DNA of 27,263 nucleotides from Entrophospora sp. SA101 (GCA_958430865.1 CAUDNR010000187.1:1-27263); one strand, 5' to 3'; counted from the first letter of the stretch, positions 1 to 10,773 are shown. Translations and numbers: made by a program. Notes: generated by a model not told the origin, from the sequence alone.

Positions 1-74
1 CGATTTAGCGGATCTCTCGATTTAACGGATAAATTTTCTGGAAAAAAATATCCGTTAAATCGAGACTCACTGTG
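1..74 (-). mobile_element. Truncated pogo/Tigger-like transposon end (left copy)
   Basis: Read from position 74 towards 1, this begins CACAGTGAGTCTCGATTTAA and is flanked at 75-76 by TA, the target duplication expected of Tc1/mariner-pogo elements. Positions 15-31 and 49-65 form a perfect 17-bp inverted repeat around a 17-nt A/T-rich loop. Positions 1-13 and 18-30 are near-identical direct repeats (CGATTTAGCGGAT and CGATTTAACGGAT). Termini of the CAGT...CTCGATTTAACGGA type are known from pogo/Tigger/jerky-like elements. The rest of the element would lie outside the window, so no transposase is visible and the family call is an inference. Confidence 0.5.
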
Positions 75-325
75 TATAGGGATGGGCAATTTTAACATAC
101 AGTATAATACCTAGGGGTATGGGGGACAACTCAATGTAACACATATTGATAGATTTGTCAATTTCAAAGCTGTCACCCTATATAAATTCATAGTGTTTAT
201 TAGTAAATAAAAATAAAACGTGAAACATATATATACTACGAAAATTAAAGAATAAATAATAACTACTAGTAAAGAAATTTTTCATAAGTGAACAAAAATT
301 TGGGTGGGTTTGACTGTATTATTGA

Positions 326-1811
326 TTAAGGTAACAGAGTTTCAATATCAAGATTATTTATTGAACTATCATTTTCATTTAATTTAACTATTTCATCATT
401 TAATATTCTGCTTGTATGATGTGCTAATGGTTTACTATTATTATTATTATTACTACTACCATCACTACCACTCTTACTACCACCAATAATATCATTGCTA
501 TTTTCATTAAAATTTTCACTTTTATAAAATTTATCAGCAAATCTAAAAAGCTCTACAGCAGTTGGTCTCTTTGTTGGATCTACATCCCAACACCTTTGCA
601 TTATTTGTGCATAATCATCAGGCATTCTTGCCAATGTTGATGGACGCAAACCTTCACATATATCTAACATTAAACGATGATTATGAACTCTATCATCAAA
701 TGGTGGATGGCCTGCAAATATTTCCCACATTAACATCCCAATACTATAAATATCTGTTTCCTTTGTGTTCTTTTTTCCTCTAAATAGCTCTGGTGCAAGA
801 TATGATACAATTCCATAAATTTTATTTGATGATTTCTCATCAACTGGTCCACATAACCCCAAATCTGTAATATAACAACCATCATCATGAATTAATATAT
901 TACCACTGTGTAGATCACAATGAATTAAATTTTTTTTGTGTATGATATATATTGAGTGACATAAATGTCTAAAAATATTAATTCTCTCTTTTAACGTTAA
1001 ATTTGAATGATTTTTTTGCAAATGATTTCTTAAATTTCCTTGCAGATAATATTGAAGAACTATTGCATAATTTCCACTATCTGGGAATCTAGTTATACCA
1101 AAACAATTAACAATTAAATTTGACTTAATTTTACAATAATTCAATGCCTGTATTAATTATATAAATAAAATCAATTAATTTAAAATAAATGGTTTAATCT
1201 AATTTATTCTAAATAAGATCAATTACCTCATCAAAAAAAGATTTTCCTGGATTACTTGAGTCATTTAATAATTTTAATATTACATAATGAGCTCCCAAAT
1301 AACTAAACTTTTTTTTATTTTCATCATAATCATAGATATATCCTCTTGTCCATGTAGCAGTATAAATTGAGCTAAATCCACCTTCTGTCAACTTTTTTAT
1401 TTTTTTAAATTGCTCATAAGGTATCCATTCCATAATTTGAGTTGGAAGAGATGAAAGCTTTTGACATTTTTGAATAAAATTATCAATTATTTCATTTCCA
1501 GATGTCCAGGTACAAAAGAGACTCTGTAAATGAAGATAAATACACGTTTCACAAAATCTATCAGAGTATCTTGTCATTTTACACTCTTTACATTCTCTTG
1601 GTTCTCCTGATCTATCTAGTGCATTATTATATTCAAAAACATAAATAAAATTTTCTCTGCAACACTCTTTTTCATTTTCCAACAGCTCCTTGTTTTCTTC
1701 AACTAATTGTAAAAAATGACTTTTTTCATCTACACTGCAAGAATACATTTCATTATAAATTTTATATACCAATTCTTCTCTGCCTGGTGTTAATAAGTGT
1801 TCAAAATACAT
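326..1811 (-). CDS. TKL-type protein kinase with N-terminal CxxC-x9-CxxC motif (kinase 1, left copy)
   Basis: The gene has two exons, 1227-1811 and 326-1147, joined across a 79-bp GT-AG intron (1148-1226), giving 468 residues. The splice joins FFDE to ALNYCKIK; without it the reading stops six codons later. Order of parts: a helical, charged N-terminus; a probable zinc-binding knuckle with Cys74, 77, 87 and 90 around the RYSDRFC sequence; then a kinase domain from about residue 135. Visible kinase landmarks are the glycine loop LTEGGFSSIY (141-150), the ATP lysine K180 in VILK, the helix-C glutamate E195, the catalytic D273 in HCDLHSGN, the metal-binding D290 in DLG, APE (313-315) and RCWD...KRP. 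An Asn/Ser-rich tail follows. All catalytic residues are present, so it is probably active on Ser/Thr. DLG and the non-RD HCD motif are common in the expanded kinases of Glomeromycotina. The substrate is unknown. A duplicate lies in inverted orientation at 25453-26938. Confidence 0.88.
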
Positions 1812-2579
1812 TTTATATCAAAATAGTATTTATGATAAGTTATATGATTTTTTTTTTACAAAAAAAAAAAAAAAAAATTAATAGCTTTGTATTTCTATTT
1901 ATGTGGTAATTAATATTACTAGAAAAACAATAAATAATAATAATAATAAGTTTTGCATACCATATTTTCGAACTTCTGGTTCAAAATGATTGATTCTCAC
2001 AATTATTTGTTATTGTTTATTTAATATTAATTGACAATCGTTTTACGAACAGCAGTAAATAGGTATAAAGTAGAAAAATACATTTCCAATAAAAAAAATA
2101 TGACTACTTGAATTAGAGCGATCTTCTAAAACCCATTGTATTTTTTATTTCCACTTTAATCACCTTGTTTTACAATGACATTTCACAACATCACCTTCCT
2201 ACTTCCAAAAAATACTATTTTTTTACTTCCTAGTTTGAAAATTAACAATATTTAAAGATGATGAATTTGATGATATGTTTCTAGGCTTAGAGTAGGACTA
2301 ATCACATCGTAATATTTTAATTCTGGATCAATATCCGATTGCGCTATAAATGAAAAAACTTGAATATTTACTTCATTGTTGGTTATTAATATATAATAAT
2401 GATTGTTTTTTTACATATTAAATGAAAATTATATCAGTTATTCAATTATTCAACTACTACAATTTGATTATTGAAAATTAATTTTTTAAAAAATATTTAT
2501 TAAAAAAAAATGGAGTCAACAAGTTTACGAAAATGATGAGTGTAGTTATACTTGCTTTCAACTTAAAATATAATAATGA
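1812..2579. other. Non-coding spacer upstream of kinase 1
   Basis: This is A/T-rich sequence that includes a T-run facing an A-run (about 1850-1877), which could form a simple hairpin just upstream of the kinase start. On the minus strand at about 2253-2344 there is a short open stretch preceded by a plausible splice acceptor (TTTATAG). It ends in a stop and reads DPELKYYDVISPTLSLETY in part. It may be a lone exon or chance. I see no other gene. Confidence 0.4.
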
Positions 2580-4060
2580 TGGAAAAAAACAAAAATTTAC
2601 GAAAAAGACAATGAATTAAGACAAGAAGAAGAAGCAGACGATGCATTAGAACAAAGAAAAGAAAGTAGTTTGTTTATTTGAAGAAAGATACAGCAACAGG
2701 AATATTCCGTAAAAGAAGTAGATTGGATGCAGAGCCAGATCTTGACGATCTTTGAAATGCTCAATGTACAGAGTCCAAAACCATTATCTATTAAGGAAGT
2801 AATTCATGGTCCTGAAAATCTATACAAGTCCCAATAAGTTTATATTCATCGTTTCTTCTCTTCATGCCTTTTGATCTAACATGCCTTCCAATTTAACTTG
2901 TGCAATTTTGTTCGTTTATATGTATATAGTCTGTCATGCTTAGGTGTTGGTGTAAAAGTTCATAAACCAGAATGGATTGAACAAAATGATTGAAGCATTG
3001 AATATCCAAATTCTAATTTGTAACCAATGTAGAAAATATCTCCTCAATGCGCTATTAGACACCGTAAGTGCAAATTGACCTTTATTATATTTATTTTTTT
3101 TTTTATTAATTGAGTATAAAAATGTCTTTGTAACGTCAAATTTCACCATGAAACCAGTCTCGAAATGGGATTTGAAACTAATGTCTTTACGTGTAGTTGT
3201 AAGTATATTGTTTTTTTGCAGAAATAATACCATTTATTTATTATCTTATCTTCTGTTTATTAACTTTGAAAGCGCAAAAAATGTATTCAACACTGCATCA
3301 GCTTTCCATAGAACGAAGCAATTTCGGACTCACTTGATTCATCCAATGTTACAGGATCTTGCAAACGCAGTGACTGGACATCATATTACTATTTATATAC
3401 ATCCATATGACATGCCAAATCAACATACGTTTTTTATACGTTTTTTCTTTGTAACATTAAAATGCAAATTGTTTTTCAAATATAGAGGCGAGATTTATCT
3501 TAAAGCCAGCGCATCTCAAACCTACAGGTCGATGGTTTTTGATAGGTGTGACCCCTTTAATGAATATTCATGAATATGATGAATATGATCATTAGGCATG
3601 ATAGAATTGTCCAATGGCTATTGGACCTTTTACATGCCTCGTTATTTGAAAGACCACGTGAAAGGATATTGGAGCAGTCGTGAACTCCCTTAAAGATACA
3701 CCTACAAAATTTAATCATGATGACTACGAAATTATGAGATGTTTGCATATGACTTTTTCACACACATGGTAAAGTTAATTGCTGAGCTCTTGTACTTGCT
3801 AAATAAATTATCTTGTTTGCAAATAGGACTAGATATACAAGTATGGGGAACAGGTTTACCTGTCTCGAAGGCTCATTAACAAATATGTAAATTATGTTTC
3901 TACTTGATTAATAGTAATAGTAATCTTTCCACAATCAACATTATATACACATTATGTATGTGATTTATTTCCTTTATTCCTAACTCCTTTACCTGAAGAG
4001 CTTGAAACTACTTACTATATTAATAGATTGATTAATTGATGAATTAATATTTAGCCTGCC
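2580..4060 (+). pseudogene. Decayed unidentified protein-coding gene (left copy)
   Basis: Several plus-strand stretches look like real protein but lie in different frames and are broken by stops. Near 2580-2681 there is an acidic/basic helical segment (KDNELRQEEEADDALEQRKE), followed in another frame by KKDTATGIFRKRSRLDAEP up to a stop at 2753. About 2970-3060 reads IEALNIQILICNQCRKYLL and ends at a GTAAGT donor-like site. An open stretch at 3148-3573 includes HRTKQFRTHLIHPMLQDLA. Near 3490-3590 another frame gives LKPTGRWFLIGVTPLMNI. Near 3600-3680 is RIVQWLLDLLHASLFERPRE, and near 3685-3772 NSLKDTPTKFNHDDYEIMR. Weaker coding-like pieces continue to about 4060. I do not recognise the family. 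It could also be an intact gene with many small exons that I failed to join, but the in-exon stops and frame changes favour decay. The small open frames on the opposite strand here look like shadows. Confidence 0.42.
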
Positions 4061-4498
4061 GTTGTTGAAAAGTTTTGATGATAAATAATATTTGATTTTA
4101 TTTTTTTAAATTGACAGACAATTAAATAATAATTTAAAAATCTTTAAACCGCAAAATTAATCGGTCATTGTCAAAATTTTATGATCTCATTAGCAACCCC
4201 CAAAGTTATTTATTTATAATTTGAAAATAGTAAAAAAGATTAACCAGAATTCTTTAAATGATTAATTTCCAAAAACACCAAATTTATCATCTTTCCTTCT
4301 GTAAATCTAATAACTCTCCTTGTTTCTAATATTTTAAAAAAGGGGGTGGAAAAATTAAAGTGAAAAAAAAATATATACATAATATTTATATACATTAATG
4401 CTAAAATCTTGAATTAACTACTATTAATTAAAACATTGATTTGTTTTTTGCATAAAATAATAATTATAAAATCATTTGGGGGTGCAGATTGAATTATT
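4061..4498. other. Non-coding spacer downstream of the BET gene
   Basis: Very A/T-rich sequence with no coding frame I can support. It presumably holds the 3' UTR and polyadenylation region of the BET gene, which is transcribed leftwards into it. Confidence 0.4.
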
Positions 4499-6865
4499 CT
4501 AAACTGTATCACTACCCGAAGACTCGGAACCAGAAGATGCCGAGCTTTGGCTATCCGAAGAATCATCATCAGAACTATCATTTGCCTCTATATTAGCTGA
4601 ATTAAATAAAATATAAATAAGTTTAATAGAACCTTTTTTTTTTTTGAGAAAAAAAAAAATAAATATACCGTTAGAGGTTATGGATTTGTTGTCAAATTTA
4701 GCCAAAGTTTCTTCCAAAGCTTTTATTTGTTCTTCTTCACTTATCTGGTTTTTTCTTTTAGCAGGTATTTTTCGTTTTTTACGACCATTTGGTTCGGAAG
4801 TATTTGCCATTACAAAATTATAAATTTTTTTAGCAGTTTTAGTGTCAATAGACTCAATTTCTAACTCGTAACCACCTTCTTCAGGCATCAACGTTGCTCC
4901 ACTCTGTTGTATCATACTAATGAGCGTAACCATGAGTTCTTGAGGAAGATATTCAATCCTTTTAGAAAGAAGGGCCTTTTGATCGGCAGTAAGTTCCTTA
5001 TCATCATCTTCTTTAACAATGGTCTCAATCTCAGCTTTTGAAATTCGTCGACGTTTTGCTTTTGGCATTGCATCAGTCAATGCATCAGCATCAGACTTGG
5101 ATTTGGATTTAGTGGGTTTTTTAGTAAGCTTTTTAGTAGGTTTTTTGTTTTTAGTTTTTCCTGATTTTCTATATTGATTCAGTTGGGATGATAAAGCAGC
5201 AAGATGTTTTTGCAAAGCTTTCAAATGTTTAGCTGAATAGAAATGAAAAAAGATTCTTATTAATATATTATTTAGTTATTTGTATAACATCAATAATTAT
5301 TTTTTATGATGTAAATAATACCTTGTTCGCTTTCTTTGTCTGAGGCAGATTCTTCTTCTTCCTTGATTCCCTCCCGAACAGTTGGAGAAAGCTGTGGAAT
5401 TGGTCTCTCTGCCCATTTTTTATCAAAAACCTTTTCTAGTTGTTTACCCATGTTATAAACATCAGTACCAGGAGCATTGAATTTGTAACAGTTGTCAAAC
5501 ATTAATCGAATGTCTGCTTCAAACTCTTCTGCAGAAGTGTATTCTTCTTTTTCCAATTTATTATAAATTGTGGAGAGATCCATGGGGTTTTTGATTATGT
5601 TAGGATATTCAGGAATGCCCAATTTCTCAGCGTCAACCGGCTCATAGAACGGGTAAGCATATGCAGAGTGTTGTCGTTTTTTCAATTCCAGATACACTGA
5701 GCGACAGAATTTAAGGTCGATATTTTTCTTGGTTTTTTTACGACGGGATGGTTGAGTGATTTGAGGAAGTTCTTTATTAGGGAACTTGATCATTCTTCTT
5801 GGTCTATTCGCTTCATTATTTTCGGCTTTTACAGCGGAAGAAGAAGCTGCAGAGGAAGAGGACGCAGCTTCCATAGTGGATTTGACGGTTTGTTTGCTTA
5901 TTGGTTTGTTTGTTGATTTAGTAGAAGATTCTGCAACAGGTTTAGGTGCTGGTTTCTAGTCATTAATTATTAATTGTGTTGATTGTTAATTAGATCAAAA
6001 ATAAGTTACATTAGTATAAATTAATAAATAAATTGATGTAAATATATATACTTTTTTTATTTATACGTAAATTATTAAATTTACCTCTTCTTTAATTACT
6101 GGAGCAGGCTTATCAACAGTGGTAATTTTAGCACCAGGCATTTTAGAAAGTTGTGCGGTGAATATTTCTTCTAAATCTTTAATGAATTTTGAAAACGGAT
6201 GTCGTTCACCATTATAATCGATACAATTTGAGAATATGAGCCGAACGTCATTTATAAAATCATGGACACATTTGTAATCATAACCGTTAAGTTTTTTTTC
6301 AACTGTACTAAAGTCCATTGGCGTTTTTACAATATCAGGATAATCAGGAATATTAAGTTTAATCGGATCTACAGGTTCTAGGAAAGGTGCAGCAGACGGG
6401 TGACGTTTTAATATTTTGAGTGCACTTGTGCAATATTTATTGTGTTCCCTGGTCATCGCTTCATTAAACCAACTAGTGTTAAACCTATAATAATCAATAA
6501 AAACATTAAATAAATATTATATATATTGATAATGATTGATATTCTAAGATAAATTAATTTGCTTTGGCTAGAATTTAGAATATAATAAATAGAAGGCGAT
6601 CAAATTAGAAACTAAATAAAAAACATGCTTTTGGTGACGTGCATATACGCAGATAACGAAAAATAATCATGTGTGTGAGATTTAATAGGACAATCATAAA
6701 TTTTAAATAAGGTAATTGAAATAGATGTACAAAAAAATAACCAACGATGATAATATAGACTATTCGTTTGGTGCTATTCAATAAAATATTATACTTTGCA
6801 TATTTTTCATTATTGTTAAAGCCTGATTGTTCTTGAGTGCTGTTGTTTTTCTTTGGTCGAGGCAT
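4499..6865 (-). CDS. BDF1: BET-family double-bromodomain protein, Bdf1-like (left copy)
   Basis: I join five exons: 6795-6865, 6085-6484, 5322-5955, 4669-5232 and 4499-4596. All introns are GT-AG (310, 129, 89 and 72 bp), giving 588 residues. Bromodomain 1 (about 34-135) starts MTREHNKYC and has APF in the WPF position and the acetyl-lysine Asn (DYN) near 115. Bromodomain 2 (about 235-340) has YPF and the Asn of CYKFN near 317. Then come a Lys-rich linker, an ET/NET domain (about 448-511, with LLSKRIEYLPQEL) and an acidic Ser/Asp-rich tail. This is the canonical BET order. BET proteins read acetylated histone H4 in the nucleus and recruit transcription machinery (TFIID in yeast). The first exon is the least certain part: a phase-2 GTATAA donor at 6794 joins EKYAK to FNTSW. 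The gene is divergent from Lunapark across 483 bp. An inverted duplicate lies at 20399-22765. Confidence 0.88.
4597..4668 (-). other. BET intron 4, 72 bp, reading frame stays open
   Basis: The intron has a GT donor and a TTCAG acceptor and contains a T-run opposite an A-run. Its length is a multiple of three and it has no in-frame stop. Retention would insert 24 residues rich in Phe, Lys and Ile between the ET domain and the acidic tail. Splicing is the likelier state because the retained peptide is low-complexity. Confidence 0.6.
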
Positions 6866-7348
6866 GTTGAAAGATGGTGTTGACTTTATAAGAGAGAGAG
6901 AAAAAGGGAGGGAGAGAAAAAAGAAAGAGAAAATTATATTATATTATATTTTCTTGTGACGATTTAATAGAGATGTATATGAAATCAACTATTTACTGTT
7001 TTTTTCTATTCCAGAAAAGTTGCAAGAGATTTATTTTGAAAAAAAAAAAACTTTATTTTTAAATTTAAATTTTTTGATAAAAATCGTGTAACCGTCTGAC
7101 GCAATTATTTGTAAAAAGGAAGATCATCACATCTTTTTTCTTTGGGAAAAAAAAATTTTTTTTTCTTTGAATTTCTTTACAAGTTGTTTATTATTTGAGG
7201 AAAATAAATCCAAATCAAGAAAGTATCCGCACGTACAAATATATATATATATACATGGAAACAAACACTTTTTTGAATAAAAAAGAATTTCATAAATAAT
7301 TTCATAAATATTATTAATAATAATAATAATAATAAATATAACAAAATC
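6866..7348. promoter_or_regulatory. Divergent promoter between BET and Lunapark genes
   Basis: This 483-bp stretch separates the starts of two head-to-head genes and so must hold both promoters. On the BET side, a pyrimidine-rich tract (CT on the minus strand, about 6891-6935) and TATAAAG (6884-6890) lie just before the start codon. TATAAAG is probably too close to act as a TATA box, and the CT-rich tract is the kind often seen near fungal transcription starts. On the Lunapark side there are a (TA)n run (7240-7252) and a TAA microsatellite (about 7311-7335). No specific operator is recognised. Confidence 0.55.
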
Positions 7349-8611
7349 ATGGGAATTGTAGTCTCTCGTTTCAAGTCACAAAAGGATGATAATTATGAAA
7401 AAATATTATCAGAACTTGATGACAACATTCGTAAAGCAGAAATATCCCTGGGTGAAATAAGAGTACGAGAGCGTAATGCATTAATAATCTGGATAGTCTA
7501 TTCATTATTAGCATATATCGCATATGTGATAGGATATTGGTACTTTATTTACATGTCTAATGAGGGAGAAAATTGGGACTTTATGAAGGTGGCGCCTGTT
7601 TTAACAGGGCCTTTTTTCATAGTGATTGGTTATAGGTTTCTTGCTTTGTGGTATAGAAGAAAAGAAGCCAATGAAATATCTCAGCTTGAAAGTTTAAGGG
7701 CCCAACAAAGTCTTAAAGTGGAAGAATTGAAAAAGAAAACTGGTTATTACACAACTAAAACTTTGTTAGAAAGATATGATTCACCAACAAGACTTCCAAC
7801 AAATCAACAGCCAATGTCTCCTGGTCAAAAAAATCCATTAACAACAACGACACCTGGTAGTCTAAAACCTGGTACACCAAATTCTTTGCGTCAACGCTTA
7901 CCACCACCACCACCATCACCATTAAACAACAACAACAACAACAATGGTGGAATTAATGGTAGTAATAATGATCAACAATTACCTAGATCAACATCATTAC
8001 CATTAATTAATCAACTTAATAATTCACAAAATCAGCAGCGTTATTGGTATGATAAATTAGTTGATGCAATTGTTGGTGAAGATGAACAAAAATATGCTTT
8101 AATTTGTAAGGATTGTTATACTTGGAATGGTTTGGCTTTTGCAGCTGATTACGATGATGTTCAATATTATTGTAAAAACTGTAATCATTTCAATCCATCA
8201 AGAAAATCCTTAAGAAATGGTACTGTTTCAGCGCCTACATCATTATCACAATCAGTATCATCATCATTAAGTCAGCCCTCTTTATCTACAAATAACAATT
8301 TATTATCATCATCAAATGGTAATCTTGATGCCTCGATTGATTCTTTATCACCAAGGAGAGGTCGATCTACAACACCAAAACAAACAAGTAGAGATTCATC
8401 ATCAGATCCAGAAAAGTTAAAAGAAAAATATGATGATTATGATGATGACGGTGTTGCTGTTAGTAAAAGATTAGCTTCAAGATCTACAAGTAGGAAAAGA
8501 AAAGGTAGCCATCATCGCAGTAGTGCTGAGAATGATGACAATGAAGGCTTTGAAGATAATAGATTTAAGCATTATAATGTTAAAGATGGAATTGATGATA
8601 ATAATGAATAA
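7349..8611 (+). CDS. LNP1: Lunapark-family ER junction protein (first copy)
   Basis: This is an intronless gene of 420 residues. It begins MGIVVSRF, with Gly2 and Ser6 fitting an N-myristoylation signal as known for Lunapark. The order is: a helical segment (about 15-43), two membrane segments (about 45-69 and 81-102), a coiled coil (about 106-131), the TKTLLERYD region, a Pro/Asn-rich low-complexity stretch (about 144-230), a zinc ribbon with Cys253, 256, 275 and 278 (CKDC...CKNC), and a long Ser-rich basic/acidic tail. Two close membrane hairpins followed by a CxxC-CxxC ribbon define the Lunapark family, which sits in the ER membrane at three-way tubule junctions and stabilises them. CAA repeats encode a run of seven Asn. 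A second complete copy lies at 17235-18497 and a 5'-truncated one at 19178-19843. Confidence 0.92.
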   Translation: MGIVVSRFKSQKDDNYEKILSELDDNIRKAEISLGEIRVRERNALIIWIVYSLLAYIAYVIGYWYFIYMSNEGENWDFMKVAPVLTGPFFIVIGYRFLALWYRRKEANEISQLESLRAQQSLKVEELKKKTGYYTTKTLLERYDSPTRLPTNQQPMSPGQKNPLTTTTPGSLKPGTPNSLRQRLPPPPPSPLNNNNNNNGGINGSNNDQQLPRSTSLPLINQLNNSQNQQRYWYDKLVDAIVGEDEQKYALICKDCYTWNGLAFAADYDDVQYYCKNCNHFNPSRKSLRNGTVSAPTSLSQSVSSSLSQPSLSTNNNLLSSSNGNLDASIDSLSPRRGRSTTPKQTSRDSSSDPEKLKEKYDDYDDDGVAVSKRLASRSTSRKRKGSHHRSSAENDDNEGFEDNRFKHYNVKDGIDDNNE

Positions 8612-9578
8612 TGATAATGACTATATATCATCTATACCTATATCATCCTTTTTCTTTCTTTCTTTAATTTTTCAAAACAAATTTATATTTATATATTTAT
8701 TAATGAACAATTTAAATAGTTTTTGAAAAAAAAAAAAAATACAAATAGACTTATTATTATTAATTTATATTATTATTAGTTATATATATATATATTAGTA
8801 TTTTCCATAATATTTGAGCAATTGATTGATCAAGAACTTTTTCACATTAATTTGATTTTCTTTGGCTTACGATCCTTTTATTTGACCCATGAAAAGATAG
8901 ATAATATTGTATTATAGTATATATCATCAAAGTTAAAGATCATTCAATTACTGTCTGCTATAAATAAAATAATTACATACTAATTCAAAAATCCAAAGTC
9001 GATATTAATTTGTTTAATTCCGTGTATGCGCAGTAATTAATTAATACATCAAAATAATTAATATTAACTTTATATCCAATAAACTGGATTATTAATTCCC
9101 CTGTTTCTTTAGTTTTCATAACGATTACAGTCTGTTCTATATATATTATAACATAAATTGACGTAGAAAGTCAATTTTTAAAATCATAAATTATTTATAC
9201 GTAGATCAAAATTTTTCATCAATCAAGCAAAAATTCTTCCACATGCTGTCTGTTTGTTCTTAATTACTAAGATTACTAAGATAATATTCAAGGAGTCCTT
9301 TATACCTTTCCTTATCAAAAGAATTATTAAATACATAAATAATTTTATCATGAATATGATAAAATTCTCCTTCCTCATACTATTCCAATATGGATTTCTT
9401 TTCGGTATCTTTAAAGTTAAAGCTCCTGTTTTCGGTTTGTGCCGAATTTTATTGAGAAACAATATTTTGGCGTATTAGTGTATATGTATATATATCTTGA
9501 GCGTAATGTTGTTTGACGAAATGTTATCAAAGTTGTAAAACTATTACGTCAAGTTCGCTGCCATTAAGTCAAAAATGA
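8612..9578. other. Spacer downstream of Lunapark
   Basis: The first part is the Lunapark 3' UTR, with a CTTTCTTTCTTT stretch, an A-run (about 8727-8739) and a (TA)n microsatellite (about 8780-8794). Positions 8794-9578 are the only stretch between 1 and 10594 not repeated in the right half. Two short overlapping open frames on opposite strands around 9223-9478 show no recognisable domain and I do not call them genes. Confidence 0.4.
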
Positions 9579-10594
9579 CGCAAGTAAAATTGCTTTAAAG
9601 GCTAATAAAATATAAAAGCTTACAAAAAAAACTTGTAAATATATATTCCAAGGTCTTTTTTATATTTTTCTTGCGTATCCCAATCTCTCCTTTGTTTTTT
9701 CTGAATACATGATCGGGTTAGATAAAATCATCGATCAGGGATTCGATACTTTATGTTCCAGGGTTAAATAACTTTAGTGTAAATAATTATGGAAGTTTTT
9801 ATAATATCAATGTTTATTGATTAAGTTACTTTGCAATAATCTTTATCCTTATTGTATTGATCAATGAAATTTCCATTAAGGTCCTCGCAGAGGATAATTA
9901 ACATTCTAATAGAATCATTATTTTATTAAATAAAATTAATCGTTAAATAAAAACATTGTCTTTATTTTCATTTTTCAAAGCGCTTTGATAAAAACAACGA
10001 GTATGACAATTGTGGAGCTTTGGTAAAAAGCCACGTTTATTTGCTTTAGTGAGCAAGCAAGTAAGGTTAGGTTTAACGTTGGTTAACTAGTGAGTATTAA
10101 CAACTATTCGTAACATGATTTGCTTTAGTGAGTAAGCAAAAGTTAGGATTAGCGTTGGTTAACTGGCGAGTGTTAATGAAGCATCGTCCAAAGGCTAATA
10201 GGAAATACTGGTAGTGTTACTGTAATTGTAAACATATGGCTGTTAAACAAGCTACTTGAGTTGTTTTGCAAGTAAACCAAAGCGAGTTCAATAAATGCAA
10301 ACAAAGAAATCGATCACAAGTGAATAAAAGGAACTTTATAGAAGCCATTGAGCTTTGTAAAAGGCCATCTTTATTTATTTATAGTTATCTGGTACCATTA
10401 AGTGCGCTCACAGATTCGTCTAGGTGCAAGAAAGAGGAGACCAAAGTAAATTTGTAAACTAATTAACTGACAAGAGTAGCCCAAAAGTCAGGCCATCATT
10501 GTTGATTAACCGAAATGACCCACAATTGAGCAAGAATCAAAAAGTTTATTATTCAAAACATTATTTATAATTTAGCTTTAAGAAATAAAATAAA
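9579..10594 (+). repeat. Direct-repeat segment, left copy of block A
   Basis: This 1016-bp non-coding segment recurs in the same orientation at 16143-17158, exactly 6564 bp away, with no difference that I saw. It contains an internal imperfect repeat family (see 10041-10176). A 63-codon open frame at 10266-10457 has no recognisable domain and is not called as a gene. Confidence 0.85.
10041..10176 (+). repeat. Imperfect 57-60 bp direct repeats
   Basis: Copy 1 (10041-10100) and copy 2 (10120-10176) both read TTGCTTTAGTGAG, then AAGCAA, then a GTTAG-rich stretch, CGTTGGTTAACT and GAGT with TTAA. They differ by several substitutions and small indels. A second repeated motif, GAGCTTTG(G)TAAAA(A)GCCA followed by a TTTATTT stretch, occurs near 10016 and near 10351. 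The block looks like a degenerate dispersed repeat with internal duplications. It lacks coding sequence and I do not recognise the family. Confidence 0.6.
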
Positions 10595-10773
10595 GATAAA
10601 TAAAAAGACAAATAGAAAGATAATAAATAAATTTTTTATAGTGGTAATTAAATTAGTCATTCATCAATTCTTTCTTTTAATTGTTAGAATTTAATGCGAT
10701 CAAAAAATATTGTTAATAATAATTAATGGATAATAAGTTCCAGTTAATTATTTTTATTTGCCTTTGTTAACAT

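Noticed and set aside
562..783. 73-codon open frame opposite kinase 1 (and its twin at 26481-26702)
   Set aside because: Antisense shadow of the conserved kinase domain; no independent features.
2940..3233. 97-codon minus frame (and 24031-24324)
   Set aside because: Runs opposite the more protein-like plus-strand segments; low-complexity Lys/Phe content.
3557..3748. 63-codon minus frame (and 23516-23707)
   Set aside because: Opposite strand to better coding-like pieces; no domain.
7177..7374. 65-codon frame across the divergent promoter (and 18472-18669)
   Set aside because: Hydrophobic low-complexity translation of A/T microsatellites, overlapping the Lunapark start.
8523..8726. 67-codon frame at the Lunapark 3' end (and copies at 17129-17323 and 19755-19958)
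   Set aside because: Out-of-frame reading of the Lunapark tail and UTR.
9223..9478. Overlapping open frames on both strands
   Set aside because: Near-mirror hydrophobic translations of an A/T-rich stretch; neither shows a domain.
10266..10457. 63-codon frame (and 16830-17021)
   Set aside because: Lies in repeat sequence and has no recognisable domain.
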